Assembly: GCA_963721905.1 (NCBI GenBank)
Contig: CAVRMF010000013.1
Coordinates: forward strand, 124,001 to 188,000
Reading direction: 5' to 3'
Source of the DNA: Roseiarcus sp963721905
Lineage (GTDB): Bacteria > Pseudomonadota > Alphaproteobacteria > Rhizobiales > Beijerinckiaceae
Length of the DNA: 64,000 bases
Under the pieces are notes generated by a model. That model saw only the letters and a program-made list of their open reading frames with translations, was not told the DNA's origin and searched no databases. This document shows, in pieces, positions 44,129-53,628 of the stretch. The position numbers and the translations under genes were made by a program. The first letter of the stretch is position 1, and each line of letters opens with the position of its first letter.

Positions 44129-45417
44129 GGCCTCTCGCCTTCAAACAGTTTGGCGCCTTCGCCGGCGAGGAACGCCTCGATGGCGACGACCGACAGGCCG
44201 CGGCGCGCGGGTCGGTCGGCCGCACTTCCGGCGATGACGAGATCGTATCCGCTTTCGGTTGCGACCAAAGTCGCTGCGGTCGCGAGAGGCCTGGCGCACC
44301 CCTTGGCGCAGCCGCTCACGTGCAGAATAACGTTGTCGCCGGCTGGCAGCAGCGACGCCCAGCGCGTCGCGTCCTCGCGCAAGGGGCGGAACGCATGCAA
44401 GCAGGCAGGCGCTCCGGGACAAGCGACGACGCGAAGGCGCAGATCGCCGGACTGGACGACGAAGCCAAGCTTCGCGCAAGCTCCGACGAAGGAGACAGCG
44501 CTCCGGGGTGTGAGGCCGGTGACAAAAAACGATCGCCACGGGGCGAGCCGCAGGCCATCGGCGCCTGCGGCCCCGGCGCATTCGATCAGCGTCCTGAAAC
44601 GGACCGCATCGATGTCGCCAAATGGCGCCGCGGCGCCGACGACGATCGCAGGACCGAAAACGTGAGCGCCAAGCACGTCGCGCAATGCAGCCGAACGGCG
44701 CGACCGAGGGCGTGGCTTCGCGTCTAGCCCGGCGCTGGTGAACAGGGCCTTCGCGCCGAGGCGATCGACAAGCGCCCGCATCCGTCGCGCCTCGCTGGCG
44801 CCGGCCAGAGAGAGGAAGGCCCGCGCGAGCCGGGACGCTGCCTCGCCGATCTCGGAGGGCGCCAAGATCGCCGTAAGCGCGTCATCGCCGCCGAGATACG
44901 CCGCGAATGCGAGGCCCTCGGCATTCCGCGTCGCCTCGAAACGAATGTCCGCGTGGATATCTCCAACCGGCAGCCGCCCGCCCCCGTCGAGAACGAAGCT
45001 GAACTTCCCCGGCAGCAGGCGCAACTCTGCGTCGTCGGCGAGCCGGCGCTCCAGGGCGGCGACGCTCGGGGCCAGGTCGAAGGCGGCGTCGGGATCGATG
45101 TCGCTCAGCGGGCTCACGAGAATGTTGCGGAGGCGCTCGACCTCCGGGTCCGAATCGATGAGGCTCGCGGCGCCGAGACGCGCCTGCAGGTCGGGCAGCG
45201 TCCGTTCGCTCACTCCGCGCACCTGCAGGTTGGCGCGGCCCGAGAGGCTGATCGCGCCGTTGCCGCAGCCAAGCGCGCCTTCGGCGATCGCCGCCGCCTG
45301 ATCGAGCGTGAGCCGCCCGCCAGAGGCCCGCACCCGCACAAGCAGCCCGTCGCCCGTCTCCATCGGCCTCAGCGCCCCCGGACACCAGCCCTTGCGGCGA
45401 GGCGCGATCGCGCTCAT
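44125..45417 (-). CDS. cobG: Precorrin-3B synthase CobG
   Basis: 430 residues. Oxygen-dependent monooxygenase of the aerobic pathway, structurally a sulfite/nitrite-reductase relative with a [4Fe-4S] cluster and mononuclear iron. RRKGWCPGALRPMETGDGLL is the usual start; CGNGAISLSGRANLQVRGV is the ferredoxin-like repeat; the cluster Cys residues are in VACPGAPACLHAF and HVSGCAKGCARPL. Presence of CobG shows this organism uses late cobalt insertion with O2. It overlaps cobN by 4 bp. Confidence 0.93.
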   Translation of the reverse strand: MSAIAPRRKGWCPGALRPMETGDGLLVRVRASGGRLTLDQAAAIAEGALGCGNGAISLSGRANLQVRGVSERTLPDLQARLGAASLIDSDPEVERLRNILVSPLSDIDPDAAFDLAPSVAALERRLADDAELRLLPGKFSFVLDGGGRLPVGDIHADIRFEATRNAEGLAFAAYLGGDDALTAILAPSEIGEAASRLARAFLSLAGASEARRMRALVDRLGAKALFTSAGLDAKPRPRSRRSAALRDVLGAHVFGPAIVVGAAAPFGDIDAVRFRTLIECAGAAGADGLRLAPWRSFFVTGLTPRSAVSFVGACAKLGFVVQSGDLRLRVVACPGAPACLHAFRPLREDATRWASLLPAGDNVILHVSGCAKGCARPLATAATLVATESGYDLVIAGSAADRPARRGLSVVAIEAFLAGEGAKLFEGERP

Positions 45418-48400
45418 GCGGCTTCCCGCAAGAGCGACGCCAGAATGCTCGCCGACGAATTGCGGCGCGAGCGCCAGAAGCCACGTCGCTCCGCCTCCTC
45501 GAACACGCCCGCCATGTGCCGCGCGGCGGGACGATTGGCGCGAACGAGAAACGCGCGCACGGCGTCGTCGCCGAGCGTCGCGTCGAAGATCAGGTCGAAC
45601 TGCGCGCTGTCGACGGCGTCGGTCAGCGCGGCGAAGGCGTAGAGATTGTCGAGCGACTGCGCGATTTCCGCCGCGCCCCGATGGCCGTGGCGCATCTGCC
45701 CTGCGAGCCAGCGCGGATTGGCGGCGCGCCCGCGGAGCGCCCGCGCGATCTCTTGTTCGAGCGGCCGGATTTTTGGCGTCGCCGGCGCGCTCGAATCGAG
45801 ATGGTAGAGCGCTGGCCTCGCCCCGAGATGCGCGGCCGCCGCGGCGAAGCCGCCCTCATGCTCGGAAAAGGCGTCGGCGTCGAGCGCGTCCTGACCCGGC
45901 AGGTCCTGGGCGTGGACGAACGCGTCGGCGCCGGCGACGCTGGCGCGGAACGCCCACGCCGCCTCGCGCCCCTCGCTGTCGCCGTCATAGGCGTGGCTCG
46001 TCGCGGACAAATAGGCCTCCGCCAGATCCGCCCGTTCGGTCCATTGCCCTTCAGAAATGCGCCGGCCGAGCCCAACGCCATAGGCGCCGGGCGCCGCGCC
46101 GAAGACGCGCGCCAGCGCCGCGCCCCTGAAGGCGACGAGCGGACTGTCGTCCTCGCCTTCCTCGAGCTCGGCGACGGCCCGCACGGCGGCGCTGAAGAGC
46201 GCGATCTGGCTCGGAAAGACGTCGCGGAAGAGGCCCGAGATTCTGAGCGTGACGTCAATCCGCGGCCGCCCCAGCATCGCGAGCGGCAGGATCTCGAAGC
46301 CGCTTACGCGGTTCGACGAGACGTCCCAGGTCGGCCGGCAGCCGAGGAGCGCGAAGGCCTGGGCGAGATCGTCGCCGCCGGTGCGCATCGTCGCCGAGCC
46401 CCAGAGATCGAGCACGAGCCGCTTCGGCCAAGCCCCATGATCCTGGGCGTAGCGCGTGAGCACGTCCTCGGCGGCGCGGCGCCCGATCTCCCAGGCGTTG
46501 CGGGTCGGGGCGGCGCGCGGATCGATCGCGAAGAGATTGCGCCCGGTCGGCAGCACGTCGAGGCGGCCCCTCGCCGGAGCGCCGGCCGGACCGGCTTGCA
46601 CAAAGCGCCCGGCGAGCGCGCGGATGAGGCCGAGCAGCTCGCCGGCGCCGCAGGCGGCGACTTTCTCCCGTAGAGTCTCGGCGGTTTCGGCGTCGAGTTC
46701 GAGCCCCGAGGCGAATCCCCTCCGCGCTCTCGGGCGAGCGGCCAAACACATGCAGCCCGTCGCCGACCCGCATGTCCTTGAGGTCGCAAAGCCAGCCGTC
46801 GAGCGCGATGAGCGCCTCCTCCGGCGGCTTGCCCTCGGCTGCGCATTCCTTGAGCAGGCCCGTCGCCCGCCCTCGCTCCAGGATCAGCGCCGCGATCGCG
46901 CGGGCGCGACGCGGGTCGAGCGCCTGAGCCTGGACGAATTCATCGAGGAGCGCTTCGAGCTCGAGCGCCGCGCCATGCGAGCCGGCGGCGACCAGCGGCG
47001 GCGTCAGATGGCCGATTGTCGCCGCGCCAATCCGGCGCTTGGCCTGCGCCGCCTCGCCCGGATTGTTGACAATAAATGGATAGATCACCGGCGTCGCACC
47101 AATCAGGACTTCGGGAGCGCAAGCCTCCGACAGGGCCACCGCCTTGCCCGGCAGCCACTCCAGCGTCCCGTGCGCGCCGAGCTGGATCAACGCGTCGACT
47201 CGCTCCCTGCGCGTGAGCCAGAAGTGGAACGCGGCGTAGGAATGACGCGGCGGGAGCGTCAGATCGTGATAGTCGCCCTTGCGCGCGGCCGGGTCGCCCC
47301 GGTCCGGCTGCACCGCGACGATGAGCTTGCCGAGGCGCAGGAAGCGAAACCGGAAGGCGCCGCCGATCAGGCAGGGGTCATCGTTCGGTTCGCCCCAGGC
47401 GGCGCGCACGGCGCTTTGAAACGCGGACGGCGTCGCGGCGAACTCAGATTTGTATTCGGCGAGCGTCAGCGTCGCCTCGGGCAGCCCTTCGGACAAGGCG
47501 GCAATCAGCGCAGGCGCGTCACAGTCGGGGGCGACGTCGTAGCCGGCTGCACGCAAAGTGTCAGCGATGGCGAGCGCGCTGGCGGGCGTGTCGAGGCCGA
47601 CCGCATAGCCTGTGCGTCCGCCGCGCGCCGGGTAATCCGGCAAGACGCAGGCGAGGCGCTTCTGCGCCGGCGCCGTTCGTCTGAGCCTCGCCCAGGACAC
47701 CGCGAGCTCGGCGACGAAGGCGACCCGGTCGGCGAGCGGTCGATGGGCGACGGCGCCGAATTCGGTCGAGGCGTCGCGCTCGTTCGCGGTCTTGAAGGAG
47801 ATGGCACGGGTCAGAATCCGCCCGTCGATCTCTGGCAGCGCCACATGCATCGCAAGGTCCGCCGGTCCGAGGCCGCGGGCCGAAGCGCACCAGGCCTCGA
47901 GCCCGATGCCCGCCAGCACAACCTGCAGCACCGGCGCGTCGATGGAATCGAGGACGGTTCCCTCCGCCTCGTCGAGCTTGGCCGAAAAGGCTGTCGCGTT
48001 GAGGACGATATCGAAAGGCTGACGCTCGATCAGGGCGCGAAGCGGGTCGAGCGCGGCCTCGTCCTTGAGGCTCGTGACATAGACGCTCATGATCGCGAAG
48101 CCCTTGGCGCGGAGCGCCAGCGCCAGCGCCTCGATCGGCTCGAGATCGTTGGCGAGATAGATCGAACGGTAGAACACGATCAGGGCGCGCGGAGCGCCTG
48201 GCCCGGCCTCGAAACAAGCGTCCTCGAAGCGGCCGAAGGCGCTAACGCGTGCGGGCGGCGGGACGGCGGTTGCGACGCCAAGTTCGCGCGACAAGAAGCC
48301 GAGGAACGCGGCCATATTGGAGGGACCGCCCTCGTCGAAATAGCGCCAGATCTGCTCGACCGCGCTCGGGGCGAGGGTCGAGGCCTGTTCGAGGCGCGCG

Positions 48401-48762
48401 TCGGCGCGCCGGTCGCCCGGGAAAAGAGCGAGTTTGACGCCGTGCTTGCGCGCCAGCGCCGCCAGTTCGTCGACGCCGTAGCGCCAATAGTCCGCGCCGC
48501 CGAGCGCCCGCACGACAACGAGCCTCGCCCGGGCGCAGACGCGCTCGAGATAGAGGTCGATCGAAAAGGGATGGAGCAGCGCCGCGAGGCTCGCGAGCCT
48601 CAGCGTCGGCTTCGGCTGCGGTTCCATCTCATAGGCGCGCGCGAGCGCATTGAGGTCGCTGTCGGAGAATGAAAGGAAAACGACATCCGCCGGCGTCTGG
48701 CCGAGATCGACCGCTTCGACCGTTTCGTCGAGCGAGCGGATCTCGATGCGGGGGATGTGCAT
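45414..48762 (-). CDS. cobN: Cobaltochelatase large subunit CobN, one frameshift
   Basis: About 1115 residues when joined. ATP-dependent cobalt insertion into hydrogenobyrinate a,c-diamide with CobS and CobT. The N-terminal part from 48762 includes FLSFSDSDLNALARAYE and LGAHGTLEWLPGKAVALSEA, a hallmark of the CobN/BchH family. The frame breaks near 46735 in a GGGG run after GLHVFGRSPESAEG; deleting one G continues as FASGLELDAETAETLREKV. The C-terminal part has RNLFAIDPRAAPTRNAWEIG, then GGDDLAQAFALLG and the RPTWDVSSNRVSGFEILPL region. It is slightly shorter than typical CobN (about 1270). Confidence 0.9.
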
Positions 48763-48768
48763 CGGACC

Positions 48769-49797
48769 TCAGGCGCCGAGCGCCGCGGCGACCGCCTCGC
48801 GGTCGACGCCCTTCTGGGCGATCACCACAAGCCGGCCTCCGCGCGGTTCTTCAGGGCCCCACGGCCGGTCAAAGTCGCGCCGGAAGCGCGAACCTACGCC
48901 CTGCACCAGCATGCGCATCGGCTTGCCGGCGACTTCGACGAAGCCCTTGATGCGCAGAATATCGTGCGTCTGCGTCGCTTCGCTCAAGCGGTCGATTAGC
49001 GCATCCGCGTCGAGCGTCGGCGGGATCGCGACGATGAACGTGTCGAAGTCGTCGTGATCATGCACGCCTTCCGCGTCGTGATGCGAGGGGCGCGCCGCCA
49101 GATCATCTTCCGCCGCGGCCCTCACTCCGAGCAGGACATTGGGGTCGATCGCGCCCTCGCGGGTCGCAGCGATCTTGACCGCCCGCGGAAGGCTCCTGGC
49201 GATCTCGGCGCGTAAGCGTTCGAGCTCGTCCGGCGTGACCAGATCGGCCTTGTTTAGCAACACGAGATCGGCGCAGAGAAGCTGGTCCTCGTAGACTTCT
49301 TCGAGCGGATTGTCGTGATCGAGCGACGGGTCTGCGGCGCGCTGCTCGGCGATGCGCGCCGGATCGTCGGCGAAGCGCCCCTCGGCGACGGCGGCCGCGT
49401 CCACGACCGCGACAACTCCGTCGACGGTGAGTCTCGTGCGCAAATCCGGCCAGTCGAAGGCCTTGACGAGTGGCTTCGGCAAGGCGAGGCCGGAGGTCTC
49501 GATGACGATGTGGTCGGGTTTGGGATCGCGCGCGAGGAGCGCCGTCACCGCGGGGGCGAAGTCGTCGGCGACCGTGCAGCAGATACAGCCGTTGGCGAGT
49601 TCGATGATCGCCTCGCGCGGGCAGGCGGCGTCGGCGCAGCCCTTGAGGAGCTCGCCGTCGACGCCGACGTCGCCGAATTCATTGATGATCAGCGCAAGAT
49701 GCCGTCTGCCGGCGTGGGCAAGGAGATGACGGATCAGCGTCGTCTTGCCGGCGCCGAGAAAGCCGGTGACGATGGTGACGGGGGTCTTGGCGAGCAT
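48769..49797 (-). CDS. cobW: Cobalamin biosynthesis GTPase CobW
   Basis: 342 residues, G3E-family metallochaperone. Walker A GFLGAGKTTLIRHLL, switch/metal motif NGCICCTVADDF (CxCC), guanine motif LLNKADLV and a His-rich loop (HHDAEGVHDHDD) before the C-terminal CobW_C domain. CobW proteins are thought to deliver Co(II) to the CobNST chelatase, consistent with its place next to cobN (6-bp gap). Confidence 0.93.
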   Translation of the reverse strand: MLAKTPVTIVTGFLGAGKTTLIRHLLAHAGRRHLALIINEFGDVGVDGELLKGCADAACPREAIIELANGCICCTVADDFAPAVTALLARDPKPDHIVIETSGLALPKPLVKAFDWPDLRTRLTVDGVVAVVDAAAVAEGRFADDPARIAEQRAADPSLDHDNPLEEVYEDQLLCADLVLLNKADLVTPDELERLRAEIARSLPRAVKIAATREGAIDPNVLLGVRAAAEDDLAARPSHHDAEGVHDHDDFDTFIVAIPPTLDADALIDRLSEATQTHDILRIKGFVEVAGKPMRMLVQGVGSRFRRDFDRPWGPEEPRGGRLVVIAQKGVDREAVAAALGA

Positions 49798-49803
49798 CGG
49801 GAC

Positions 49804-50181
49804 CTATTGTGTGAGAGCTGGAGCGAGCGGCGGCGTGCGCGAAATGACGCCTTTGCGGAAAGGAAGCGGACGTTCGCGCCACGGAACGAGACCGTCGGGC
49901 GCGGCGGCGTAGCGCCGCGCCGCAATGACGATGTCCTCGACATTCGCCTCGCGGCTCAGATCGCCGACCACATAGGTCCATTTGCCCGGCGCGGCGAGCG
50001 CGACTGTGCATGGTCGTTTGCAGACGGAGAGGCACTCGACCGGACGAAGCGCGATGTCCTCGTCAGCGAGGCGCGCTTGGAGCGCGTGGTAAAGCGCGGC
50101 GCCGGACGGCCCCTCCTCGGACTTGCAAGTGACGCAGACGAGGATGGTCGCGGAGGGCGCAACCGCGTTTGCGGCGGTCAT
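49804..50181 (-). CDS. DUF1636 small metal-binding protein
   Basis: 125 residues. A thioredoxin-like (2Fe-2S ferredoxin type) core has Cys pairs in LVCVTCKSEEG and VECLSVCKRPCTVAL. DUF1636 genes regularly accompany cobalamin genes in alphaproteobacteria, but the function is not established; a [2Fe-2S] redox role or cobalt handling are both possible. The C-terminus is Pro/Arg-rich. It is the first full-size gene after the riboswitch and lies 6 bp before cobW. Confidence 0.82.
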   Translation of the reverse strand: MTAANAVAPSATILVCVTCKSEEGPSGAALYHALQARLADEDIALRPVECLSVCKRPCTVALAAPGKWTYVVGDLSREANVEDIVIAARRYAAAPDGLVPWRERPLPFRKGVISRTPPLAPALTQ

Positions 50182-50211
50182 GCCGGCCGGTCCGGGCGCG
50201 TCGGTAGACGT

Positions 50212-50295
50212 TCAGGCATAGCGCTGACGATCCTTCGTCCCGGCGTGCAGGCGCAACCGTTGAAGTACTGAAGAGAATTTCGTCGTGCAGGTCAT
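50212..50295 (-). CDS. Possible 27-residue ORF between riboswitch and DUF1636 gene
   Basis: ATG at 50295 to TGA at 50212, encoding MTCTTKFSSVLQRLRL and then HAGTKDRQRYA. A strong ribosome site AAGGAG (50301-50306, minus sense) lies 5 bases before the ATG, about 45 bases after the riboswitch. No family is recognised. It could be a leader peptide or a true small protein; length alone cannot exclude chance. Confidence 0.4.
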   Translation of the reverse strand: MTCTTKFSSVLQRLRLHAGTKDRQRYA

Positions 50296-50344
50296 CGGCG
50301 CTCCTTGGCCGCCCCACCGGCGGCCGTGCGGAATGATCGGCGCA

Positions 50345-50512
50345 CGGCAGGTCTCCTGGCTCGCAGCGTATCGCCGACGCCGCCTTCCCGGGCGAAAAAG
50401 CCCAGTGGCGAAGAGCGCCGGCACGCCGCTCACAGTCGCGGGGGCGGCCGCGGATCGGCCAAAGGCCTGCCGCGTTCCCTTTTCACCCTCGAAGACGCGA
50501 GGGACCGTGCTG
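50345..50512 (-). promoter_or_regulatory. Cobalamin (adenosylcobalamin) riboswitch
   Basis: Read on the minus strand, the conserved elements occur in order: GGTCCCTCG, GAGGGTGAAAAGGGAAC, GCCCCCGCGACTGTGAGC, CACTGGGC, CCGGGAAGGCG and finally the B12-box GAGCCAGGAGACCTGCC (50347-50363). These are the hallmark of the cobalamin aptamer. It lies about 165 nt before the DUF1636 gene at the head of the minus-strand cob operon. In this class, ligand binding normally blocks expression. cobO on the other strand starts only about 100 bp away. Confidence 0.95.
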
Positions 50513-50613
50513 CCGTTATCTTCCAGCTTCGCAAGGGGTTGTCAAATTTGCGGCAGCGTCGTTGGCGACCTGGCCAGAATCCTGCTAGCCATCCGCGCTT
50601 CGCGAGGATGGAC

Positions 50614-51219
50614 ATGGATTCAGCCGAGGACCGGCACAAAGCCAAGATGATGAAGCGGAAGGCGGCGCAGGACGCCGAGGTCGCCGGGAAGCCGATCGCC
50701 GAAAAGGGGCTCCTGATCGTCCACACCGGCCCGGGCAAGGGCAAGTCGACGGCGGCCTTCGGGCTTGCGCTCAGAGCGCTCGGGCGAGGCTTCCGCGTCG
50801 GCGTGGTGCAGTTCATCAAGGGCGCGTGGTCGACGGGCGAGCGGGCCGCGATCGAGCGCTTCGGCGACAGGATCGAGTGGCGCACGATGGGCGAGGGCTT
50901 CACCTGGGAGACGCAAGATCGCGCGCGCGACGTCGCCGCCGCCAAGGCCGCATGGGAAGCGGCGAAGCGCATGATGGCCGATCCCTCGATCCGCCTGCTT
51001 GTGCTGGACGAACTCAACATCGCCCTTCGCTACGACTATCTGAAGCTCCCCGAGGTGATCGAGGTCTTGCGCGGCCGCCGCGCGGACCTCCACGTCGTCG
51101 TGACGGGACGCAACGCCAAGGCCGAGCTGATCGAGGTGGCCGATTGCGTGACCGAGTTCGGTCTCGTGAAGCATCATTTCGCCGCGGGCGTGCGCGCCCA
51201 GGAGGGCGTCGAGTTTTGA
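50614..51219 (+). CDS. cobO: Corrinoid adenosyltransferase CobO/BtuR
   Basis: 201 residues. Transfers the adenosyl group of ATP to cob(I)yrinate. The ATP site is VHTGPGKGKSTAAFGLALRA; GVVQFIKGAWSTGERAA, WRTMGEGFTWETQDRARD and LVLDELNIALRYDYL are CobA/CobO blocks; the end is HHFAAGVRAQEGVEF. The ATG at 50614 is preferred to that at 50608 because GCGAGG then has normal spacing. Divergent from the riboswitch-led operon; the stop overlaps cobQ. Confidence 0.94.
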   Translation: MDSAEDRHKAKMMKRKAAQDAEVAGKPIAEKGLLIVHTGPGKGKSTAAFGLALRALGRGFRVGVVQFIKGAWSTGERAAIERFGDRIEWRTMGEGFTWETQDRARDVAAAKAAWEAAKRMMADPSIRLLVLDELNIALRYDYLKLPEVIEVLRGRRADLHVVVTGRNAKAELIEVADCVTEFGLVKHHFAAGVRAQEGVEF

Positions 51220-52670
51220 CCGCGCGGGCCCTCATGTTCCAGGGGACGGGGTCGGACGTCGGCAAGTCGCTGATCGTCGCAGGCCTTTGCCGCGCCTATG
51301 TGCGGCAAGGGCTTCGGGTGCGCCCCTTCAAGCCGCAGAACATGTCAAACAACGCGGCCGTGACGGACGGTGGGGGCGAGATCGGAAGGGCGCAGGCGCT
51401 CCAGGCGCTCGCCTGCGGTGTGGCCCCCAGCGTTGACATGAACCCGGTGCTCCTGAAGCCGCAGAGCGAGATCGGTTCGCAGGTCGTGGTGCAGGGCCGC
51501 GTCATCGGAAACGCCAAGGCGCGCGACTTTCAGGCGCTCAAACCGAAGCTCATGGGCGCAGTGCTCGAAAGCTTTGCGAAACTGAAGGACGAGGCGGACC
51601 TCGTTCTCGTCGAAGGCGCAGGAAGCGCGGCGGAGATCAATCTGCGCGAGGGCGACATCGCCAACATGGGCTTCGCGCGCGCCGGCAACTGCCCAGTGGT
51701 TCTGATCGGCGATATCGACCGCGGCGGCATCTTTGCTCAGATTCTGGGAACGAAAGCCGCGCTCGCGCCCGAAGACGCTGCGATGATTGTCGGCTTCATC
51801 GTCAACAAATTCCGCGGCGACGCCAGTCTCTTTACGGGCGGCATGGTGACGCTCGCCGAGCGCACCGGCTGGCGCGCCTTCGGTCTCGCGCCGTTCTTTC
51901 CATCCGCGGCGCGCCTGCCTGCGGAGGACGCATTCGGCCTCTCCAACGTCAAGCCACGCGCCGAAGCGCCGGTGACGATCGCGGTTCCCATGCTCGCCCG
52001 GATCGCCAATTTTGACGACTTCGATCCGTTGCGGCTCGAGCCGAAAGTACGGCTCGTCCTCGTGCGGCCGGGCGAACCGCTGCCGGTCGCCGATCTCGTC
52101 ATCCTGCCGGGCAGCAAGGCGACGATCGCCGACCTCGCGTTTTTCCGCGAGCAGGGCTGGGCGATCGATCTTTTGGCCCACGCGCGGCGCGGCGGCCACG
52201 TCTTGGGCTTATGCGGCGGCTATCAGATGCTCGGCCGGCGCGTCGCGGACCCGGAAGGAATCGAAGGGCCGGCGGGCGCCGTCGAGGGTCTCGGGTTTTT
52301 GGCTGTCGAGACCACGCTAACCGGGGACAAGACGCTTCGGCGCGTCGCGGGCAAGTGCGTCTCCGACGGCGCGCCGTTCGAGGGTTACGAAATGCATGTC
52401 GGCCGGACGACCGGTCCCGACTGCGAGCGCCCGCTTCTGCGCTTCGCCGACGGGCGGGTCGACGGCGCGGTCTCGCCCGACGGGCGCATTGCGGGGGCCT
52501 ATGTGCATGGGCTTTTCGCCAACGACCGCCAGCGCGCGGCCTGGCTCGCTTCGCTTGGAGCGGCGGCGGGGATCGAATACGGGGCGACGGTTGAGCGCAC
52601 GCTCGACGAGCTCGCCGACTATCTCGCTGCGCATCTCGATCTCGGCGCGATGCTCAGCGCTGCACGATGA
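51216..52670 (+). CDS. cobQ: Cobyric acid synthase CobQ
   Basis: 484 residues from a TTG at 51216 that overlaps the cobO stop. Glutamine-dependent amidation of four carboxyls of adenosylcobyrinate a,c-diamide. The N-terminal synthetase domain starts MFQGTGSDVGKSLIVAGLCR and has RPFKPQNMSNNA; the C-terminal class I amidotransferase has the Cys in GLCGGYQMLGR and the His in GAYVHGLF. A good site GGAGGG is upstream. Its 3' end overlaps the cobD 3' end by 17 bp. Confidence 0.95.
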   Translation: MTARALMFQGTGSDVGKSLIVAGLCRAYVRQGLRVRPFKPQNMSNNAAVTDGGGEIGRAQALQALACGVAPSVDMNPVLLKPQSEIGSQVVVQGRVIGNAKARDFQALKPKLMGAVLESFAKLKDEADLVLVEGAGSAAEINLREGDIANMGFARAGNCPVVLIGDIDRGGIFAQILGTKAALAPEDAAMIVGFIVNKFRGDASLFTGGMVTLAERTGWRAFGLAPFFPSAARLPAEDAFGLSNVKPRAEAPVTIAVPMLARIANFDDFDPLRLEPKVRLVLVRPGEPLPVADLVILPGSKATIADLAFFREQGWAIDLLAHARRGGHVLGLCGGYQMLGRRVADPEGIEGPAGAVEGLGFLAVETTLTGDKTLRRVAGKCVSDGAPFEGYEMHVGRTTGPDCERPLLRFADGRVDGAVSPDGRIAGAYVHGLFANDRQRAAWLASLGAAAGIEYGATVERTLDELADYLAAHLDLGAMLSAAR

Positions 52671-53628
52671 TTGCCGCGACCGCCAGAACCAGGGCTTCGA
52701 TCACGCACGCAAGCCGGTAAAGCCTCAACGCTCGCCGGATGTCGGCGGGAGCCGCATCGCGCCGCCCCTCCCCCATGAAGGCGTCCTCGACCAGCGTTTT
52801 CCCATAAACCCGCGGTCCCGCCAGCTTCAAGCCCAGCGCGCCGGCCATCGCCGCTTCCGGCCAGCCGGCGTTGGGCGAACGATGGCTCGAGGCGTCCCGC
52901 CGCACGGCTCGCGCCGCCTTCCGAGCCGAGGCGCCGGGGGTCAGCGCCGCCGCGAGGACGAGCCACAGCGCAGCAAGCCGGGAGGCGGGCAGATTGACGA
53001 GGTCGTCGAGCCGCGCCGCCGCCCAGCCAAAGGCGGCGTAGCGATCGGTCTTGTGGCCGATCATGCTGTCGGCGGTGTTAACCGCCTTGTAGAGCACGCC
53101 TGCGGTCAAGCCGCCGAGCGCGGTCCAGAGGACGGGAGCGACAACGCCGTCGGAGAAATTCTCGGCCAGACTCTCGATCGCGGCGCGCGCGACCCCGGCC
53201 TCGTCGAGAACCAGCGGATTGCGCCCGACGATCATCGCGACCGCCTGCCGCCCTTCGTCGAGGCCCTGATCGAGTCCCTCGGCGACCGCGCGTACGTGGG
53301 CGTCCAAACTGCGTTGCGCCAGAAGGCTCGATGCGAGAAGCGTGAGGATTGCGAAGCCGAATGCGCCGAGCGGCTCGAGCAGCCGCGTCGCCGCCGCGGC
53401 AGCGAGCGCGATCGGCGCAAGATAGACGGCGGCCGCGAGCGCGCCGAGCGCGCGGCGCGCGGCGAAGTTCGCGCCCGGCCGGTTGAGGCGCGGTTCAAGC
53501 TGCGCAAGCCAGGCGCCCATCCAGGTGACGGGATGGCCGATCACCCGATAGAGAGGCGCCGGATAGCCGATCAGCGCTTCCAGCCCCAAAGCGGCAAGCG
53601 CAAGCGGCAGCGACTGCGAAAGGGACAT
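52654..53628 (-). CDS. cobD: Adenosylcobinamide-phosphate synthase CobD/CbiB
   Basis: 324 residues, integral membrane protein that attaches the aminopropanol phosphate arm. Conserved parts: PVTWMGAWLAQLEPRLNR, ARAAIESLAENFSDGVVAPV, YKAVNTADSMIGHKTDRY, and the C-terminal RRDASSHRSPNAGWPEAAMA and KTLVEDAFMGEGRRDAAP. Several hydrophobic helices fit the membrane topology. The start codon shares CATG with the divergent cobC start. Confidence 0.94.
   Translation of the reverse strand: MSLSQSLPLALAALGLEALIGYPAPLYRVIGHPVTWMGAWLAQLEPRLNRPGANFAARRALGALAAAVYLAPIALAAAAATRLLEPLGAFGFAILTLLASSLLAQRSLDAHVRAVAEGLDQGLDEGRQAVAMIVGRNPLVLDEAGVARAAIESLAENFSDGVVAPVLWTALGGLTAGVLYKAVNTADSMIGHKTDRYAAFGWAAARLDDLVNLPASRLAALWLVLAAALTPGASARKAARAVRRDASSHRSPNAGWPEAAMAGALGLKLAGPRVYGKTLVEDAFMGEGRRDAAPADIRRALRLYRLACVIEALVLAVAAIIVQR

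Noticed and set aside
46456..48672. 738-codon plus-strand open frame opposite cobN
   Set aside because: Antisense shadow of CobN, with Arg/Gln-rich composition and no motif.
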